Shown here: piece by piece, positions 15,003-19,572 of the stretch | Layout of the letters: the number at the start of each line of letters is the position of its first letter | How positions within the stretch are numbered: position 1 is the stretch's first letter | Assembly: GCA_910578305.1 (NCBI GenBank) | Contig: CAJTQH010000033.1 | Span: 1 to 19,572, forward strand | Direction of reading: 5' to 3' | Length of the DNA stretch: 19,572 bases | DNA from: an uncultured Muribaculaceae bacterium | Lineage (GTDB): Bacteria > Bacteroidota > Bacteroidia > Bacteroidales > Muribaculaceae | Notes under the pieces: model-generated | Database searches by the model: none | What the model was told of the DNA's origin: nothing | The model's input: the letters and a program-made list of their open reading frames with translations, nothing else | Position numbers and translations under genes: made by a program

Positions 15003-17630
15003 ATGGCAAAAAAAGTAGTCGAGACCCCGCTCATGAAACAGTACTTCGAGATGAAGCAAAAGCATCCCGACGCAATATTGCTGTTTCGCGTGGGCGACTT
15101 TTACGAAACATTTTGCGACGACGCCATCACCGCATCGGAGATACTCGGCATTACCCTCACACGCCGCGCCAACGGATCGGCACAGTCGGTCGAACTTGCC
15201 GGATTTCCCCACCACGCCCTCGACACATACCTGCCGAAACTTGTACGCGCAGGCAAGCGAGTGGCCATCTGCGAGCAGCTTGAAGATCCCAAACTCACAA
15301 AAAAGCTGGTCAAACGCGGCATTACCGAACTGGTCACACCCGGCGTAAGCATCAATGACAACATTCTCGACCACCGCGAAAACAACTTCCTCGCAGCCAT
15401 ACACATCACGCGACAAATATGGGGAGTGGCATTCCTTGACATTTCCACAGGCGAATTCCTATGCGCCGAAGGCACCCCCGACTACGTGGAAAAACTTCTG
15501 GCAAAATTCGCCCCGAAAGAAGTTCTGGTGGAGCGCGGACACCGTCACGACTTCGAAGAGGCCATAGCCACGCGCTACCTCACATTCGAACTCGACGACT
15601 GGATATTCACCGAACCTACAGCCCGCGAGCGCCTCATGCGTCAGTTCGAGACCGGATCGCTCAAAGGATTCGGCGTACACAGCATGACGGCGGCTGTGAT
15701 AGCTTCAGGAGCCATACTCCACTATCTCGACATCACCAACCATACCCGCATATCACACATAGCCGCGCTGTCGCGCATAGAAGAAGAGCGCTATGTGCGT
15801 CTCGACAACTTCACCGTGCGCAACCTCGAGCTTATCCAGTCCATGGCTCCCGACGGCAAAAGCCTCATCGACGTCATAGACCGCACAGTAAGCCCCATGG
15901 GAGCGCGACTGCTACGCCGATGGGTTCTGTTTCCGCTCAAAGACGCGGCAACCATCAACAGCCGTCTGGATGTGGTGGAACACTTCTTCCGCCATCCCGA
16001 CGACCGCGATATTGTGCAGACTTCACTCGAACAAGCCGGCGATCTGGAACGCCTTATATCCAAAGTGGCCGTAGGACGAGTAAGCCCGCGCGAAATCGTG
16101 CAGCTACGCCAGGCACTCACAGCCACAGAGCCGGTCAAGGCCATGTGCGCCCGGGCCGACGACCCCACGCTGCGCGCCATAGGCGACCAGATCAATCCCT
16201 GCACAGCCATACGCGACCGCATTGCACGTACTATTGTCGACGACGCCCCGGTAGCCATAAACCGCGGCAATGTCATACGCGAAGGCGTCGATGACGAACT
16301 TGACGAACTGCGCCACATCGCATACTCCGGCAAGGACTATCTGCTGAAGATACAGGCGCGCGAAAGCGCCGAAACAGGCATCAGCAGCCTGAAAATCGGA
16401 TACAACAACGTGTTCGGATACTATATCGAAGTCACCAACACCCACAAAGACAAGGTGCCCGACGGATGGATACGCAAACAGACCCTTGTCAACGCCGAGC
16501 GATACATCACCCCAGAACTTAAAGAATACGAAGAAAAGATACTCGGAGCTCAAGAGAAAATCGCCGTCATCGAATCGCGGATATACTCCGAGCTGGTCAC
16601 AGCCGTAGCACAATACACACCGGCCATACAGCTCAACGCATCGCTGATGGCCAGGCTCGACTGTCTCTCGGCGTTCACACGTGTGGCACTTGCCAACAAA
16701 TATTGCCGCCCCGTGGTCGACGACTCCCTGGAGATACGCATCACCGAAGGCCGACATCCGGTGATAGAACGCGAACTGCCTCCGGGCGAACCGTACATAA
16801 CCAACTCCATAACACTGTCCAACGACTCCACCCAGATCATGATGATCACCGGCCCGAACATGTCGGGTAAGTCGGCACTGCTCCGGCAGACGGCGCTCAC
16901 CGTGCTAATGGCGCAGATAGGCTGCTTCGTCGCCGCCGAAAGCGCCCATATAGGCATCGTAGACAAGATATTCACACGCGTAGGAGCAAGCGACAACATC
17001 TCCCACGGAGAGTCTACATTCATGGTGGAGATGAACGAAGCCGCATCTATTCTCAACAATCTCAGCCAACGTTCGCTCGTGCTCTTCGACGAACTCGGAC
17101 GAGGCACATCCACCTACGATGGCATATCCATAGCATGGGCCATCGTTGAACACATACACAGCGGATCGACATTCCGCCCCAAGACACTCTTCGCCACACA
17201 CTACCACGAGCTCAACGAAATGGAGCGTAGCTTCGATCGCGTGGTCAACTACAATGTCTCGGTCAAAGAGATGCAGGGCAAAGTGGTGTTTCTACGCAAA
17301 CTCGCCAAAGGCGGCAGCGAACACAGCTTCGGCATACACGTGGCCAAACTCGCAGGCATGCCGGCCGCCATTGTCAACCGAGCCGACGAAGTGCTCGGCC
17401 AGCTTGAAAAGACCTACCGGGGAGGAGCCGACACAGCCACTCTATCAGCGCTACAGACCACCGAAACCTCAGGCACATCAGGAGTGCAGCTCTCTTTTTT
17501 CCAGCTCGACGACCCTGTATTGTCACAGATACGCGACGAGATACTGAATGCCGACATCGACAACCTCACACCGGTGGCCGCACTCAACAAGCTACACGAC
17601 ATAAAGAAAATATTAACAGGAAAAGATTAA
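15003..17630 (+). CDS. mutS: DNA mismatch repair protein MutS
   Basis: 875 residues, full MutS1 length. The mismatch-reading domain has the FxE motif in GDFYETF (F33, E35). Connector, lever and clamp domains follow. The ATPase at the C-terminal side has Walker A GPNMSGKS (617-624) and Walker B LVLFDELGRGTSTYDG (D696, E697), followed by the ATHYHEL signature. The C-terminal end holds a short helical region used for dimer/tetramer contacts. MutS binds mismatches and recruits MutL. Start: ATG 15003 (MAKKVVETPLMKQYFEMK); the frame runs upstream to 14976 but overlaps the promoter. A 7-base gap to the next gene suggests they are cotranscribed. Confidence 0.97.
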   Translation: MAKKVVETPLMKQYFEMKQKHPDAILLFRVGDFYETFCDDAITASEILGITLTRRANGSAQSVELAGFPHHALDTYLPKLVRAGKRVAICEQLEDPKLTKKLVKRGITELVTPGVSINDNILDHRENNFLAAIHITRQIWGVAFLDISTGEFLCAEGTPDYVEKLLAKFAPKEVLVERGHRHDFEEAIATRYLTFELDDWIFTEPTARERLMRQFETGSLKGFGVHSMTAAVIASGAILHYLDITNHTRISHIAALSRIEEERYVRLDNFTVRNLELIQSMAPDGKSLIDVIDRTVSPMGARLLRRWVLFPLKDAATINSRLDVVEHFFRHPDDRDIVQTSLEQAGDLERLISKVAVGRVSPREIVQLRQALTATEPVKAMCARADDPTLRAIGDQINPCTAIRDRIARTIVDDAPVAINRGNVIREGVDDELDELRHIAYSGKDYLLKIQARESAETGISSLKIGYNNVFGYYIEVTNTHKDKVPDGWIRKQTLVNAERYITPELKEYEEKILGAQEKIAVIESRIYSELVTAVAQYTPAIQLNASLMARLDCLSAFTRVALANKYCRPVVDDSLEIRITEGRHPVIERELPPGEPYITNSITLSNDSTQIMMITGPNMSGKSALLRQTALTVLMAQIGCFVAAESAHIGIVDKIFTRVGASDNISHGESTFMVEMNEAASILNNLSQRSLVLFDELGRGTSTYDGISIAWAIVEHIHSGSTFRPKTLFATHYHELNEMERSFDRVVNYNVSVKEMQGKVVFLRKLAKGGSEHSFGIHVAKLAGMPAAIVNRADEVLGQLEKTYRGGADTATLSALQTTETSGTSGVQLSFFQLDDPVLSQIRDEILNADIDNLTPVAALNKLHDIKKILTGKD

Positions 17631-17637
17631 TCCGACT

Positions 17638-18831
17638 ATGATACAGATCTCACAACGCAACCGCTCTTTGGCCGTGTCAGCCACACTGGCCATGTCGCAA
17701 CGCAGTGCCGAACTCCGCGCCAAAGGCGTAGACGTCATCAACCTCTCGGTGGGCGAACCCGACTTCAACACACCCGAACACATTAAGCAGGCAGCCAGAC
17801 AGGCCATCGACGACAACTTCTCGTTCTACTCTCCCGTCCCGGGCTACATGAGCCTGCGCAAAGCCATCGCAGACAATCTTATGTCCACAAACGGCGTTGC
17901 CTACACACCGGAACAGATTGTGGTCTCGGGCGGTGCCAAACAAGCTCTGTGCAACGCCATACTCAGCATCGTCAACCCCGGCGACGAAGTGGTCATCCCC
18001 ACACCCGCATGGGTAAGCTATGTCGAGATGGTAAAACTTGCCGAAGGTATCACCGTAACGGTGCCGGCAACCATCGAGCAGGATTTCAAGATCACACCCG
18101 AACAGCTCCGATGCGCCATAACACCGCGCACACGCCTGGTCATCCTTTGCTCACCATCCAACCCCACCGGCAGCGTATATACCCGCGAAGAACTTCAGGG
18201 ACTCGTCAATGTACTCAAAGACTGTCCTCATGTCACCATTATTTCCGACGAGATCTACCAGCACATCAACTTCACCGGATCATACACCTCACTTGGATCT
18301 TTTAAAGAACTCGAAGGTCGCGTGGCCGTCATCAACGGCGTATCAAAAGCATACGCAATGACCGGATGGCGCATAGGCTTCATGGCCGCACCTGTCGAAC
18401 TCGCCAAAGCCTGCAACAAACTTCAGGGACAATACACCTCTGGAGCATCCTCAATTGCCCAGAAAGCCGCAGAAGCCGCATACACCGGCCCACAGGACTG
18501 CGTTGCCGAGATGTGCGAGGCATTCCGTCGCCGCCGCGACCTCATAGTAAGCCTCGCACGTGAAATTCCCGGACTAAAGGTCAACGTACCTCAAGGAGCG
18601 TTTTACCTCTTCCCCGAAGTCAGCAGCTTCTTCAAGAAAAGCTATGGCGACCGCGTGATACGCGATGCCGCCGACCTTGCCATGTACCTTCTCGAAGAGG
18701 CACATGTAGCTACCGTCGACGGAGCCGCATTCTGCCTCCCCGGCTACATCCGACTAAGCTACGCCACATCCGACGACAACATCCGCAAAGCCATGGCACG
18801 CATAGCCGAAGCACTGGCCAAACTCAAATAA
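17638..18831 (+). CDS. Class I PLP-dependent aminotransferase (aspartate aminotransferase type)
   Basis: 397 residues, full length for fold-type I, subgroup I-gamma aspartate aminotransferases. Visible sites: substrate loop SVGEPDFNTP (37-46), W125 (stacks on PLP), N175 (SPSNPTG), D204 and Y207 (SDEIYQH), PLP lysine K237 (SKAYAMTGWRIGF), and the C-terminal arginine in LPGYIRLSYA, which binds the substrate carboxylate. It most probably makes aspartate/glutamate by transamination with 2-oxoglutarate. Related enzymes also take prephenate or aromatic amino acids, so the exact substrate is not settled by sequence. It lies 7 bases after mutS and ends at a strong hairpin. Confidence 0.93.
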   Translation: MIQISQRNRSLAVSATLAMSQRSAELRAKGVDVINLSVGEPDFNTPEHIKQAARQAIDDNFSFYSPVPGYMSLRKAIADNLMSTNGVAYTPEQIVVSGGAKQALCNAILSIVNPGDEVVIPTPAWVSYVEMVKLAEGITVTVPATIEQDFKITPEQLRCAITPRTRLVILCSPSNPTGSVYTREELQGLVNVLKDCPHVTIISDEIYQHINFTGSYTSLGSFKELEGRVAVINGVSKAYAMTGWRIGFMAAPVELAKACNKLQGQYTSGASSIAQKAAEAAYTGPQDCVAEMCEAFRRRRDLIVSLAREIPGLKVNVPQGAFYLFPEVSSFFKKSYGDRVIRDAADLAMYLLEEAHVATVDGAAFCLPGYIRLSYATSDDNIRKAMARIAEALAKLK

Positions 18832-18857
18832 TGCATCCGGGTATCATAAACCGTACA

Positions 18858-18909
18858 CTCACCATGTGAGCCACAGTCATACTGCTGTGGCTCACATGGT
18901 GAGGCTTTT
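18858..18909 (+). terminator. Terminator of the mutS-aminotransferase operon (19-bp perfect stem)
   Basis: The arm 18858-18876 (begins CTCACCATGTGAG) is perfectly complementary to 18885-18903 around an 8-base loop. GC and then four Ts (18906-18909) follow. Stem length and the absence of mismatches are unusual for a plain terminator. Confidence 0.8.
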
Positions 18910-18959
18910 CAAGTTACTCAATTCCGTCCGACAACACAACAACCATCAGACACAAAAGC

Positions 18960-18992
18960 ACAAGCGCGGTGGCTTTATGCCGCCGCGCTTGT
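18960..18992. terminator. Second GC-rich hairpin between convergent genes
   Basis: ACAAGCGCGG-T-GGC (18960-18973) pairs with GCC-G-CCGCGCTTGT (18979-18992), 14 pairs with one GU, loop TTTAT. It is followed by CATTTACG on + and by GCTTTTGTG on -. It may act as a bidirectional or back-up terminator. Confidence 0.55.
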
Positions 18993-19043
18993 CATTTACG
19001 TGCAATCAGGCCGCCGGAAGCCGCCATCCTGTCAGGCCGATGC

Positions 19044-19082
19044 AAAAAAACGCGGGCCGCATCCGAAATCGGTGCGGCCCGC
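19044..19082 (-). terminator. Terminator of pckA
   Basis: GCGGGCCGCA (19052-19061) and TGCGGCCCGC (19073-19082) form ten perfect pairs with a small inner CCG/CGG helix. On the minus strand G plus seven Ts (19050-19044) follow the stem. It lies 29 bases after the pckA stop. Confidence 0.92.
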
Positions 19083-19111
19083 TATGTAGAGGGTTTACCC
19101 TGCTTTATCTA

Positions 19112-19572
19112 TTAAAGCTGAGGACCGGCTGCCACGAGAGCTTTACCGGCTTCATTGGTTTCGTACTTCTTGAAGTTCTTGATGAAGCGAGCTGCGAGGT
19201 CATTGGCCTTAACGTTCCAATCCTCAACATTAGCGTAAGTATCGCGCGGATCAAGGATCTTGGGATCAACACCGGGAAGTTCGGTCGGGATCTCGAAGTC
19301 GAAGATGGGGAGCTTCTTGGTAGGAGCCGAGAGAATAGCGCCATCGAGGATCGCATCAATGATACCACGGGTATCCTTGATAGAGATACGCTTGCCTGAA
19401 CCGTTCCAGCCGGTGTTCACGAGGTAAGCCTTGGCACCGCTCTGCTGCATCTTCTTCACGAGCTCTTCAGCATACTTGGTCGGGTGAAGTTCGAGGAATG
19501 CCTGGCCGAAGCAAGCCGAGAATGTGGGGGTAGGCTCGGTGATACCGCGTTCTGTACCGGCGAGCTTGGCGG
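19112..19572 (-). CDS. pckA: ATP-type phosphoenolpyruvate carboxykinase, C-terminal part (cut by window edge)
   Basis: The frame is open to the window edge, giving about 153 residues of the C-terminal part; the N-terminal part lies outside. It includes GTERGITEPTPTFSACFGQA, LHPTKYAEELVKKM, AYLVNTGWNGSGKRISIKDT and DGAILSAPTKKLPIFDFEIP. These are typical of the ATP-dependent enzyme, where the Arg of ERGITEP binds nucleotide/substrate. The GDP-dependent form would not give this match. The enzyme interconverts oxaloacetate and PEP with ATP/ADP. In Bacteroidetes it usually runs toward oxaloacetate, fixing CO2 on the way to succinate; that is family knowledge. It ends in TAA (19112-19114), followed by a strong terminator. 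It converges on the mutS-aminotransferase operon. Confidence 0.96.
   Translation of the reverse strand, partial: AKLAGTERGITEPTPTFSACFGQAFLELHPTKYAEELVKKMQQSGAKAYLVNTGWNGSGKRISIKDTRGIIDAILDGAILSAPTKKLPIFDFEIPTELPGVDPKILDPRDTYANVEDWNVKANDLAARFIKNFKKYETNEAGKALVAAGPQL

Noticed and set aside
1..19572. CRISPR arrays, insertion sequences, prophage or integrase genes
   Set aside because: No regularly spaced repeats, transposase or integrase motifs, or matching terminal repeats were seen. The lone tRNA has no visible attachment-site duplicate within the window.

Overview
The window looks like chromosomal DNA from a Bacteroidales bacterium, most likely of the Muribaculaceae type (family-level inference only). 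The reasons are the gene content (a SecG with a short Ala/Pro-rich tail, a DUF4834 protein, an ATP-type PEP carboxykinase), the lack of Shine-Dalgarno sites, and six promoters that match the Bacteroidetes -7 element TAnnTTTG, most with a TTG or TTTG box 19-21 bases upstream.

Layout. At the left edge a partial TPR-like protein and secG are read on +, closed by a strong terminator at 993-1036. From 8133 down to that terminator everything reads on -. It starts with a consensus promoter, then about 310 nt of non-coding sequence that folds into many helices and ends in a stem plus U7. A secreted peptidase T-like enzyme follows, then an accessory block of six secreted proteins: a lipocalin-like one, a large Sel1/TPR one, a TPR + beta-domain one, a Sel1-repeat protein, and two small CxxC proteins with nearly identical signal-peptide DNA. 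A decayed coding tail ends the block. Further right, still on -, are a Fic AMP-transferase gene whose promoter is overlaid by four operator-like boxes, and a tRNA-Leu(CAA) with its own promoter and terminator.

From 9986 to 18831 everything is on + and housekeeping: glgB (glycogen branching), psd and pssA (phosphatidylethanolamine synthesis), DUF4834, DUF2461, mutS (mismatch repair) and a class I aminotransferase. A 19-bp perfect hairpin closes this run. The 3' part of pckA lies on - at the right edge with its own terminator.

The parts most worth following are the structured RNA upstream of the peptidase (7803-8120), the two small CxxC secreted proteins with the secreted-protein block around them, and the repeated boxes over the fic promoter. 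The rest is ordinary core genome.
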